NCBI GenBank assembly: GCA_020027305.1
Contig: JAHRAM010000081.1
Span: 1-13,501, forward strand
Reading direction: 5' to 3'
DNA: 13,501 bases
DNA from: Acidimicrobiia bacterium
Lineage (GTDB): Bacteria > Actinomycetota > Acidimicrobiia > Acidimicrobiales > Hopanoidiivorantaceae
Shown piece by piece: positions 1 to 6,700 of this stretch. How positions within the stretch are numbered: the first letter of the stretch is position 1; each line of letters begins with the position of its first letter. The notes under the pieces are model-generated. The model saw only the letters and a list, made by a program, of their open reading frames with translations, was not told the DNA's origin and did not search any database. A program made the translations under genes and the position numbers.

Positions 1-28
1 ATTGACAAAAGTTCACATTAAATAAGAA

Positions 29-95
29 CCTCAGAGACTTTCGGTGTCAGCGATGACTTAAAGGAACGTGAGAAATCACACCGCCTAATGAGAGG
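29..95 (+). promoter_or_regulatory. Structured rplJ leader, probable L10-binding autoregulatory site
   Basis: The sequence shows a three-way arrangement. CGGT (42-45) pairs with ACCG (80-83) and encloses two perfect 4-bp hairpins capped by GNRA tetraloops: GTCA-GCGA-TGAC (46-57) and GTGA-GAAA-TCAC (68-79), joined by an unpaired purine-rich stretch at 58-67. Outside this, CCTC (29-32) can pair with GAGG (92-95), which is the Shine-Dalgarno of rplJ, or CTCA (30-33) with TGAG (89-92). Many bacteria have a leader here that the L10-(L12)n complex binds to repress its own operon. The position and the possible masking of the ribosome-binding site fit that role, but I matched the fold by eye and not to a covariance model. 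TTGACA at 2-7 could be a -35 element, but no good -10 follows at normal spacing. Confidence 0.5.
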
Positions 96-100
96 AAAAA

Positions 101-1018
101 ATGAACAAAACAGAGACTAAAGAAAAAGAACAAGACACACAAGACCAAACGAAGTCTAAAACGTTTGGTGCAAGTGAGCCGCGTCCAGAAAAAGTTGAGC
201 TAGTCGCTGAGGTCAAAGCCCTGTTTGAGAATTCCCAAGGGGTAGTATTTACCGAATATCGTGGGCTAGATGTTTTATCAATGAAAGAGTTGCGTGTGTC
301 GCTCAATGATGCCGGCACTTCTTATAAGGTTTATAAAAATACATTGGTTCGGCGGGCAGTTGCAGAACTCAAGCTAGAAGAAAAATTTGCTGAGCTATTG
401 AAAGGCCCTGTTGGGCTGGCATTTGTTGAAGCCGATGCTGACTATTCTGAAACCGCGAGGGTGCTGGCTGCCTTCAAAAAGCTCCACGATGTTTTGGTGA
501 TTAAGGGAGGATTTAGTGATGGCGAGTTGATGGATGAAGAGGCGTATGCTGCTTTTGCTAAGTTGCCTCCGTTGGCTGTGCTTCAGGCTCAGTTTGCATC
601 GGCACTCCAGTCGCCTCTGAGTAGTTTGGCAGGATTGATGAATGCCATCTTACAAAAGCTGGCTGGGCAGTTGAGCGCACTCAAAGATAAGGTTGAAAAA
701 GAAGCGCCCACTGAATCTGTTGAAGAGAAAGAAGTCATAGAAGATAAACCTGAAAAAGAAGCGCCTACTGAATCTGTTGAAGAGAAAGAAGTCACAGAAG
801 ATAATACTGCCGAAGAAGAAACCAAAGATGAGGCAGAGGTAGCAACATCTGAAAATTCTGAAGAAGCTAAGCCCGAAGGGGAAGAAGACACGCCTGTCGA
901 AGAAACCAAAGATGAGGCAGACCAAGCTGAGCAAGCTGAACAACCTGCTGAAGACAATGCCGAGCCAGAACAACAGGAAGAAAGCACAACTGAAGAAACT
1001 GAGGAAACAAATTCATAA
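101..1018 (+). CDS. rplJ: 50S ribosomal protein L10 with long acidic C-terminal tail
   Basis: L10 forms the base of the ribosomal stalk: it binds 23S rRNA near the L11 site and carries the L7/L12 dimers that recruit translation GTPases. The L10 core is clear from about residue 28 (PRPEKVELVAEVK) through FTEYRGL, YKVYKNTLVRRA, GPVGLAF and VIKGG to about residue 195, including the helix that should hold L12. Typical bacterial L10 is about 165-180 residues; this one has 305. There is a charged N-terminal extension of about 27 residues and a tail (about 199-305) made almost entirely of E, K, T, D, A and P. The tail contains a 19-residue tandem repeat and a second repeated block. The start is fixed by AGAGG at 91-95, five bases ahead, and there is no other in-frame start before the conserved core. 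rplL lies 80 nt downstream. The identity is certain; the role of the tail is unknown. Confidence 0.96.
   Translation: MNKTETKEKEQDTQDQTKSKTFGASEPRPEKVELVAEVKALFENSQGVVFTEYRGLDVLSMKELRVSLNDAGTSYKVYKNTLVRRAVAELKLEEKFAELLKGPVGLAFVEADADYSETARVLAAFKKLHDVLVIKGGFSDGELMDEEAYAAFAKLPPLAVLQAQFASALQSPLSSLAGLMNAILQKLAGQLSALKDKVEKEAPTESVEEKEVIEDKPEKEAPTESVEEKEVTEDNTAEEETKDEAEVATSENSEEAKPEGEEDTPVEETKDEADQAEQAEQPAEDNAEPEQQEESTTEETEETNS
695..805 (+). repeat. 57-nt in-frame tandem duplication in the rplJ tail
   Basis: Bases 695-751 and 752-805 are near-identical copies in frame, each beginning EKEAPTESVEEKEV. Over the shared 54 nt I see differences at only a few positions, so the duplication looks recent. A separate 23-nt exact repeat coding for EETKDEA lies at 815-837 and 899-921. 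The tail therefore seems to grow by short in-frame duplications. Confidence 0.9.
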
Positions 1019-1037
1019 ATAATGAATTCATAAATAA
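1010..1037 (+). repeat. 15-nt tandem duplication covering the rplJ stop codon
   Basis: AATTCATAAATAA occurs at 1010-1022 and again at 1025-1037 with a 15-nt period. The first copy contains the last codons and TAA stop of rplJ, so the spacer carries a duplicate of the gene end. The rest of the rplJ-rplL spacer is A-rich with very little G and shows no hairpin. Confidence 0.85.
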
Positions 1038-1098
1038 CAAAAACAAATAAAACAAACGAACAAAACAACCAACCAACAAATAAAAAGGAGAAAACAAA

Positions 1099-1482
1099 AT
1101 GACAAAGGTAGACGAAGTTTTAGAAAGCATTAGTTCAATGACTGTGCTTGAGCTCTCTGAGCTCTTAAAGGAGTTTGAAGAGAAGTTTGGCGTTACCGCA
1201 GCTGCTCCAGTTGCTGTGGCTGCTGCCCCTGCTGGAGGAGATGCTGGCGACGATGCTGGCGACGATGCCAGTGGTGTCGTTGAACTGGTATTGACCGATT
1301 CAGGTAGCGAAAAAATCAAAGTCATCAAAGAGATTAGAAGTTTCTTAGATGTTGGTCTTAAAGAGGCAAAAGATCTCGTGGAAGGAACCCCTACCAGCTT
1401 GATGAAAGATGCCCCAGCTGCTGACGCTCAAAAAGCTAAAGAAGCACTCGAAGCACTTGGTGCTACTCTAGAAATTAAATAG
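1099..1482 (+). CDS. rplL: 50S ribosomal protein L7/L12
   Basis: L7/L12 is the mobile stalk protein, present as several dimers on L10, and its C-terminal domain contacts EF-Tu, EF-G and other GTPases. The 127-residue length is normal. The N-terminal dimerisation domain is about residues 1-33, followed by an Ala/Pro/Gly hinge to about 57 and a C-terminal domain with KIKVIKEIR, GLKEAKDLVEG and the ending GATLEIK. The hinge is acidic (GDAGDDAGDDASG) and is partly encoded by an exact 12-nt tandem repeat, GATGCTGGCGAC at 1240-1251 and 1252-1263. AAGGAG at 1085-1090, eight bases ahead, fixes the start. Only 4 nt separate its stop from the stop of the convergent lipoprotein gene, leaving no room for a private terminator. 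In most bacteria rpoB follows next; here it does not. Confidence 0.98.
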   Translation: MTKVDEVLESISSMTVLELSELLKEFEEKFGVTAAAPVAVAAAPAGGDAGDDAGDDASGVVELVLTDSGSEKIKVIKEIRSFLDVGLKEAKDLVEGTPTSLMKDAPAADAQKAKEALEALGATLEIK

Positions 1483-1486
1483 TTAG

Positions 1487-2224
1487 CTAGGACTTGCTTG
1501 GGGTGCCAGCACCCTGCCAACACCATCTTTCATTTGCTGTGTTTATGGCGCATCCTCCATTGGCATCGCTCTGAGGTAAAACTTGGCTGACGCCATCAAG
1601 AATCTTTTTTGGGTTTGGGATGTCTATCAATGTGCTCCAACACCATAACTCATTTGCTGTGTTTATGGCACAGCCCATTATAGTAACGCTGGAGTCTGCA
1701 ATTTGTGTGGCGTTGTCAAGTTTCTTTTCTCTGTTGTCTAAGAAATCCCAACACCACAGTTCAGCTGATTTGTTAATAGCACAACCAAAAGAGGTGATGC
1801 TGTCGCCCCCAACTTGTTGAATGTTGTCAAGAATTTTTTCTGCTGGGGCAGGGTCTCCATTATCATTTACATCCCAACACCACAACTCATCATTTGCCCT
1901 AATCGCACAACCCGAGCTGAAGATTGAGTTTTTTGCAAACGACTGAACATTGTCAAGAATCTTTTTTGGGCCTGAGCCAACCTCTAAACACCATAATTCC
2001 CTTTCGTCAGTGATGGAACAAACGTTTACTCCATCATCAACTATATTGGGGCCATCGCCTGTTTGGGGCGCTGGTGAATTGGTAGTAGCAGAGTTGCCAG
2101 ATGCCTGTGTTGCAGGAGCAGGGTTTGTGGCGACAGTGTTTGATGTGGTGTCGCCTCCGTGACTACACGCCCCTGCTATTAGCGCGATTGAACTTATTAT
2201 TACAATAACTATTAGTCGTTTCAT
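1487..2224 (-). CDS. Lipoprotein with five CX9C repeats resembling RCC1-type repeats
   Basis: I do not know a specific gene for this. The 245-residue protein opens with a lipoprotein signal: basic MKR, a hydrophobic stretch and a lipobox ending AGAC, with Cys20 as the likely lipid-modified residue. A Ser/Thr/Asn/Pro/Ala-rich linker runs to about residue 60. Five repeats of about 40 residues follow, each with C-x9-C then usually W, as in GCAINTANELWCW. The pairs are C69/C79, C106/C116, C148/C158, C185/C195 and C225/C235. Between them a KILDN-type segment and a short strand recur. This layout resembles secreted RCC1-like beta-propeller repeats, but the units are short and five would not fill the usual seven-blade ring. 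Bases 1517-1552 and 1637-1672 are near-identical, so the last repeats duplicated recently. It probably sits on the outer face of the membrane, with each cysteine pair possibly a disulfide. No clear Shine-Dalgarno precedes it, and it may be co-transcribed with the small lipoprotein gene upstream. Confidence 0.8.
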   Translation of the reverse strand: MKRLIVIVIISSIALIAGACSHGGDTTSNTVATNPAPATQASGNSATTNSPAPQTGDGPNIVDDGVNVCSITDERELWCLEVGSGPKKILDNVQSFAKNSIFSSGCAIRANDELWCWDVNDNGDPAPAEKILDNIQQVGGDSITSFGCAINKSAELWCWDFLDNREKKLDNATQIADSSVTIMGCAINTANELWCWSTLIDIPNPKKILDGVSQVLPQSDANGGCAINTANERWCWQGAGTPSKS

Positions 2225-2310
2225 AATTTCATTTTAGTAAGGCTTTTAACTTAGACTTGCTTTCTACTACTTTACAAGTTTTGCCACACCCTACATTAAA
2301 TATAAATCTA

Positions 2311-2613
2311 TTATTTAATGCAATGGATGCCAGTGAGGTCGATGTCATTAACCTTACCACTAGCCCTTACCCGTTCAACTGCCCTAAGACATTCTTCACG
2401 GGTAGGGAAGCATTCCCGTTGGCCAGATTTGATTCCAGCGAGGCCTCCAGTAATCTCGTTCATAAAATCGAGGAGTTCGCCAGTATTTGAATCTGGGTCA
2501 GCCCAAGCGCAATTGCCCGGCTCTAGGTTGGGTTTGTCGTCAGAATGAACACAAGCAGAAATTCCAAAACTAAGGGGCAAAAGCAACGTTACAGTTAGAA
2601 GCAAAATTCTCAT
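2311..2613 (-). CDS. Small four-cysteine lipoprotein of unknown function
   Basis: I do not recognise this 100-residue protein. It begins with a signal sequence, MRILLLTVTLLLPL, and a good lipobox GISAC, giving lipid attachment at Cys21. The mature part of about 80 residues has four further cysteines: C35, C68, C75 and C98. The spacing ECFPTREEC and a final C close to the end suggest two disulfides in a small secreted domain. A weak AAGG (complement of 2622-2625) lies eight bases before the ATG. It is followed on the same strand, after 86 nt, by the repeat lipoprotein gene, so the two probably form one unit. Both are oriented against the ribosomal and polymerase genes that flank them. The signal peptide and cysteine pattern make a real gene likely. 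Confidence 0.7.
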   Translation of the reverse strand: MRILLLTVTLLLPLSFGISACVHSDDKPNLEPGNCAWADPDSNTGELLDFMNEITGGLAGIKSGQRECFPTREECLRAVERVRASGKVNDIDLTGIHCIK

Positions 2614-2633
2614 TTATACAACCTTAGCCAAAA

Positions 2634-2708
2634 AAATTTTATAAATTTTGTAAATTATAAATAACGCCAAACAAATTTTATAAATAGAAATATATAAATA
2701 ACGCCAAA
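2634..2708. repeat. Imperfect tandem duplication of about 38 bp, promoter-like on the - strand
   Basis: AAATTTTATAAAT occurs at 2634-2646 and 2673-2685, and TATAAATAACGCCAAA at 2656-2671 and 2693-2708. The region is thus two diverged copies of a unit of about 38 bp. Read on the - strand, each copy contains TTGGCG followed by a TATAAA-type box, but at 19-21 bp spacing, so it could be a weak duplicated promoter for the lipoprotein genes. That function is inference. Confidence 0.7.
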
Positions 2709-2762
2709 AAATTCTTCATTTTTTAGAAAACAAGGAATTCTACAAAAAAGTTGGGTGCTGAG

Positions 2763-2863
2763 TTGTTTTTTCCTTTTAAATGGTGTAGATTATATATGTC
2801 TGTGTTATTCCATCCTGAGTTGAGCAAAATTTGAAAAGCAGTGCAATTGGTGCTGTGTATTAT
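2763..2863 (+). promoter_or_regulatory. Possible rpoB promoter region
   Basis: Because two opposing genes separate rpoB from rplL, rpoB probably needs its own promoter. Two weak candidates are visible. One is TTGTTT (2763-2768) with TAGATT (2786-2791) at 17-bp spacing. The other is TATTAT (2858-2863), a five-of-six match to a -10 box with no good -35 (TTGAAA at 2831-2836 is too far). The second would start the transcript just before the hairpin arms. Neither is convincing alone. Confidence 0.25.
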
Positions 2864-2873
2864 GCGGGGTTTT

Positions 2874-2961
2874 CGCCTAATGGGCGTTTGCTGTGTAATT
2901 TCCAGTCGTGTGAATTTAACATTTCTAGTTCGCCCGTTGATTTGCCAATCAGTTTTACGGG
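2874..2961 (+). promoter_or_regulatory. Competing hairpin arms in the rpoB leader
   Basis: Four short segments can pair in mutually exclusive ways. CGCC (2874-2877) pairs with GGCG (2883-2886). GGGCG (2882-2886) alternatively pairs with CGCCC (2931-2935). CCCGT (2933-2937) pairs with ACGGG (2957-2961), extended inward by TGATT (2938-2942) with AATCA (2947-2951) around a TGCC loop. Four bases after the last stem there are five T residues (2966-2970), then the ribosome-binding site. This is the layout of an attenuator or a translational switch, but no ligand or protein is implied by the sequence. Confidence 0.35.
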
Positions 2962-2970
2962 TCAATTTTT

Positions 2971-2989
2971 AAAGGAGGGCATTTAAGTG
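2971..2989 (+). promoter_or_regulatory. Strong ribosome-binding site that sets the rpoB GTG start
   Basis: AAAGGAGG at 2971-2978 is nearly a full anti-Shine-Dalgarno match, eight bases ahead of GTG at 2987. The protein then begins MKLLRDRYNFGNIKEILPPP, so the GTG is preferred over any later ATG. Confidence 0.85.
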
Positions 2990-5900
2990 AAGCTACTTAG
3001 AGATCGTTACAACTTTGGCAATATAAAAGAGATTTTGCCTCCGCCGAATTTATTAGATGTTCAATTCAATTCATATCAGCAGTTCATCGACAAGGGGCTG
3101 GCAGAAATGTTTAGAAACCAAAGCCCCATCACAGACTTTTATGGCAACTTGATGTTGGAACTAGAGTTTGACCCTAAAGACCCAGACTTGATGGGCGAAC
3201 CTAAGTTCACAGAAGATGAATGTAAAGAGCGAGAGATTACATACGGCATTCCGATTTTTGCGAGAGCAAGGTTTCTCAACTCTCGCACGGGTGAAATAAA
3301 AGAGCAAACGGTGTTTATGGGCGATTTTCCAAAGATGACGCCCAAGGGAACATTTATCATCAATGGAACTGAGCGGGTAGTGGTTTCTGACCTTGTGCGT
3401 TCTGCAGGAATTATTTTTGAGCCAGGTAAGCGGTTTCAAAAGAAGGTTAAGCAGAAGCGCTATATGGTTGCCCAAGGTTCACAAGAGTTGGTGACTGGAA
3501 CGATTTATCCTCATCGCGGAAAGTGGCTGGAGTTTGACGTGCGAAGTCGCCCAGGCAAGTCAGTCACGGCAGGTGTGCGGATTGACAGAAAGCGCCGCAT
3601 TTCAATGTTTACAATTATCAAGGCGTTGGGTTATGATGACGAAGCATTTTTAGAGCGCTTTGTAGAGCAGTTTGATTTCTTGCAAGAGCAGTGGGAAAAA
3701 GATAGTCAGGTTCTAAAGACTCAAGATGAAGCATTGCTAGATGTTTATCAAAAGGTTCGCCCTGGAGAACCTGCATCTATTGAGGCTGCCCGTGCCTATA
3801 TGGAAGAAGCCTTCTTTGATGAAAAACGTTATGACCTTTCAATGTTGGGGCGCTACAAGCTAAATCGAAAGCTTGGCCCAGAGATTGAAAAGATTAGAAA
3901 GCTCCTCAAGGTTAAGCTGGAAACTCCACCTGAAGATTTGACGTGCCTGACACCTGCTGAGATTTTGGCGACCTGCACCTACACACTTCACTTAGCTGCT
4001 GAAGATCCTGGCTACAGCTTGGATGACCAAGACCATTTTTCAAATCGCCGCATTCGTGCAGTGGGAGAGCTGTTCCAAGACCAAGTTCGTCTTGGCCTGA
4101 GCCGTCTGGCACAAGTAGCTCGCGACAAGATGACAACTCTTGATGAAGAGACTATTACCCCTCAAGCACTTATTAGCATTCGCCCATTGGTTTCAGCCAT
4201 TAGAGAATTTTTTGCTTCTAGCCAGTTCAGCCAGTTTATGGATCAAATCAATCCACTCTCTGGGTTAATTCACCGCCGCCGTCTAGCTGCCTTAGGTAGA
4301 AACTTGGGCTGGGCAGTTTCAGGTGTGCGAGATGTTCACTTTTCACACTATGGGCGGATGTGTCCGATTGAAACTCCAGAAGGCCCGAATGCTGGATTGA
4401 TTGGAGCCCTTGCCACTTATGGGCAAGTGAATGAGTTTGGTTTTATAGAAACTCCTTATCGGGTTGTAAAAGATGGGAAGGTTTCTAACAAAGTTGAGTG
4501 GCTCCAAGCCGATGCCGAAGAGGCATTTGTTATCGCACAAGCTAACGCTCCTTTAAACCCAGACGGAACATTTGCAAACAACCGAGTGCTGGTTCGCCGC
4601 TCTCCCCAAGCAGCATCGTTGGCTGAACTCAAACGCCAATACGAAGAAGAAGCGTTTTTTGCCACCACGATTGAGATTTCCTCTCTGCCACCCTCAGAAG
4701 TTCAGCGAATGGATATGTCGCCAAAGCAGATGGTTTCGGTGACTGCTACACTCATTCCATTTTTAGAACACGATGATGCCACCCGTGCGCTTATGGGTGC
4801 CAACATGCAACGTCAAGCAGTTCCACTGATTTCCCCAGAGGCTCCGTTTGTGGCGACTGGAATGGAATCAGTTGTGGCTCGTGACTCAACTGAAATGTGT
4901 TTGGCAGAAGACAAAGGCACAGTCAGCTATGTGGATGCAGCAACCATAAAGGTTAAATATTCCACTAGCAAGGGTGAAGTTGTATACGATCTCGCAAAAT
5001 TTGAGCGGTCTAATCAAAGCACCTGTGTCAACCAGAAGCCCCAAGTGAATGTGGGCGACCAAGTGGAAGCTGGCGACGTATTAGCTGACGGCCATTCAAT
5101 TGACCGTGGCGAGTTGGCGCTGGGTAAAAATCTGCTCTGTGCCTATATGTCTTGGGAGGGATACAACTTTGAAGACTCTGTTGTTGTGAGTGAGAGGTTG
5201 GTGCGTGATGATGTTTTGTCTTCCATTCATATTCAAAAATATGAAGTAGAGGCAAGAGACACAAAGCTAGGAGCTGAAGAAATCACCAGAGATATTCCAG
5301 GTCTTAGCGATGAGATTTTGGTGAACCTAGATGAGCGAGGGGTTGTTCGAATCGGCGCACAAGTTGGGCCTGGCGATGTGTTGGTAGGGCGTGTAACCCC
5401 AAAGGGCGAGCGCGAGCTTACACCTGAAGAACGTTTGCTCCATGCAATCTTTGGTGAAAAGGCTAGAGAGGTTAGAGACACTTCCCTTAAAGTGCCACGG
5501 GGCGACAAAGGTGGGCAAGTCATTGATGTTCAGGTGCTTACCCAAGATGAAGACCGTGAGTTGTTTCCAGGCGTGAATGAAATCGTTCGTGTATATATCG
5601 CACAGAAGCGAAAGATTAGCGTGGGCGACAAATTGTCTGGGCGACATGGCAACAAAGGCGTTATCTCAAAGATTTTGCCAGTAGAAGATATGCCTTATTT
5701 AGAAGATGGTACTCCCATTGACATTATTATGAACCCGTTGGGTGTTCCATCCCGAATGAATGTTGGACAAATTTATGAAGCCCACCTTGGTTATGCTGCC
5801 CGTTGGGGATGGGAGACCAGCAAAGGCAAGATAGGCAAAAAGCCCGTTTCAGGTTTGGAGAAAAAGACATTCCCATATCTTGAGCCTTCTGTTTGGGTGA

Positions 5901-6679
5901 CCACGCCTGTTTTTGATGGGGCAGCTTGGGATGAAAAAGAACGGGCTGGAAGTCATTCAACCATTAAAGATATTTTGGAAAACATTGACCCAGATTCAAA
6001 AATCGATAGAACATTCCTTCTCAGTGGAACTCAATTTGATTCAAACAATTACAGAAGCAATGGCACGGGCAATGGCACAGCTAAAAAATTAGTCAAGGGG
6101 GGCAAAAACAAGAAGCCCGTGAAAAAGGAAGTTGATGGAAAAATCACTTTATATAATGGCAGAACTGGTGAGCCGTTTGATACAGAAATCATGGTGGGCT
6201 ATATGTATACGCTCAAGCTGAACCACATGGTGGATGACAAAATCCACGCCCGCTCCACTGGGCCATATTCAATGATCACTCAGCAACCGCTGGGTGGAAA
6301 AGCTCAGTTTGGCGGTCAACGTTTTGGAGAAATGGAAGTCTGGGCGCTTGAAGCTTATGGGGCTGCTTATTGTCTCCAAGAACTTTTGACCTATAAGTCA
6401 GATGATGTGAGCGGAAGGTTCAAGGTTTATGAGGCTATGGTTACAGGCAAAAATATTGGCGCACCTGAAGTTCCAGAGAGCTTTAAGGTGCTGGTGAAAG
6501 AAATGTATACATTATGTCTGAATGTTGAGATGCTTTCAGAAACAGGGGAAACTGTGGAACTATTGGGTAGCGATTTAGACACTCATATGGCACACATCAA
6601 TGCTCTTGGAATTTCACTCACAGGGCAGATGCGTGAAACAGATGTGGAGGCAGAAGCTCAGCAGCCAGTTGGAGTATAG
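2987..6679 (+). CDS. rpoB: DNA-directed RNA polymerase subunit beta
   Basis: Beta forms one pincer of core RNA polymerase and half of the active-centre cleft, and pairs with beta'. The 1230 residues run from an N-terminal protrusion and lobes through the rifampicin region (about 413-437), PIETPEGPN, ANMQRQAVP, NFEDS, the catalytic-site lysines K882 and K890 in GDKLSGRHGNKG, NPLGVPSRMNVGQ, and the C-terminal GGKAQFGGQRFGEMEVWALEAYGAA clamp region. The length is slightly above the roughly 1160 usual in actinobacteria, partly from a Gly/Asn/Lys-rich insert at about 1013-1055. Two features are odd. Fork loop 2 after the rifampicin region is three residues short and reads RNLGWAVSG where bacteria normally have a GPGGLTRERAGFE-type loop. 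Positions matching E. coli L511, N518 and S531 are F414, I421 and A434. The gene starts with GTG behind a strong ribosome-binding site and is followed 91 nt later by rpoC. Confidence 0.98.
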   Translation: MKLLRDRYNFGNIKEILPPPNLLDVQFNSYQQFIDKGLAEMFRNQSPITDFYGNLMLELEFDPKDPDLMGEPKFTEDECKEREITYGIPIFARARFLNSRTGEIKEQTVFMGDFPKMTPKGTFIINGTERVVVSDLVRSAGIIFEPGKRFQKKVKQKRYMVAQGSQELVTGTIYPHRGKWLEFDVRSRPGKSVTAGVRIDRKRRISMFTIIKALGYDDEAFLERFVEQFDFLQEQWEKDSQVLKTQDEALLDVYQKVRPGEPASIEAARAYMEEAFFDEKRYDLSMLGRYKLNRKLGPEIEKIRKLLKVKLETPPEDLTCLTPAEILATCTYTLHLAAEDPGYSLDDQDHFSNRRIRAVGELFQDQVRLGLSRLAQVARDKMTTLDEETITPQALISIRPLVSAIREFFASSQFSQFMDQINPLSGLIHRRRLAALGRNLGWAVSGVRDVHFSHYGRMCPIETPEGPNAGLIGALATYGQVNEFGFIETPYRVVKDGKVSNKVEWLQADAEEAFVIAQANAPLNPDGTFANNRVLVRRSPQAASLAELKRQYEEEAFFATTIEISSLPPSEVQRMDMSPKQMVSVTATLIPFLEHDDATRALMGANMQRQAVPLISPEAPFVATGMESVVARDSTEMCLAEDKGTVSYVDAATIKVKYSTSKGEVVYDLAKFERSNQSTCVNQKPQVNVGDQVEAGDVLADGHSIDRGELALGKNLLCAYMSWEGYNFEDSVVVSERLVRDDVLSSIHIQKYEVEARDTKLGAEEITRDIPGLSDEILVNLDERGVVRIGAQVGPGDVLVGRVTPKGERELTPEERLLHAIFGEKAREVRDTSLKVPRGDKGGQVIDVQVLTQDEDRELFPGVNEIVRVYIAQKRKISVGDKLSGRHGNKGVISKILPVEDMPYLEDGTPIDIIMNPLGVPSRMNVGQIYEAHLGYAARWGWETSKGKIGKKPVSGLEKKTFPYLEPSVWVTTPVFDGAAWDEKERAGSHSTIKDILENIDPDSKIDRTFLLSGTQFDSNNYRSNGTGNGTAKKLVKGGKNKKPVKKEVDGKITLYNGRTGEPFDTEIMVGYMYTLKLNHMVDDKIHARSTGPYSMITQQPLGGKAQFGGQRFGEMEVWALEAYGAAYCLQELLTYKSDDVSGRFKVYEAMVTGKNIGAPEVPESFKVLVKEMYTLCLNVEMLSETGETVELLGSDLDTHMAHINALGISLTGQMRETDVEAEAQQPVGV

Positions 6680-6700
6680 GAAGCAAAAAAGAATTACTAA

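Larger units (their letters stand above)
2614..2986. other. AT-rich spacer before rpoB, no gene seen
   Basis: This 373-bp stretch separates the start of the small lipoprotein gene (- strand) from rpoB (+ strand), so it should hold divergent promoters. The left third is very AT-rich and contains an imperfect tandem duplication. The right part is less AT-rich and contains the competing hairpin arms and the rpoB ribosome-binding site. An 80-codon open frame on the - strand (2723-2965) has no recognisable signal or motif, and I do not call it a gene. I see no tRNA. Confidence 0.7.

Noticed and set aside
2..28. Complete promoter ahead of rplJ
   Set aside because: TTGACA is perfect, but no acceptable -10 lies 16-18 bp downstream, and the upstream sequence is outside the window.
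589..1068. Ser-rich open frame on the - strand across the rplJ tail
   Set aside because: It is the antisense shadow of GAA/GAG/ACT-rich tail codons; low-complexity composition explains the open frame.
1501..1514. GGGTGC-CA-GCACCC hairpin just after rplL as a terminator
   Set aside because: The stem is perfect, but no T run follows on either strand and it lies inside the coding end of the lipoprotein gene. It may still slow polymerase.
2723..2965. 80-codon open frame on the - strand before rpoB
   Set aside because: It has no signal peptide, domain motif or Shine-Dalgarno, covers the rpoB leader arms, and reads like translated spacer.
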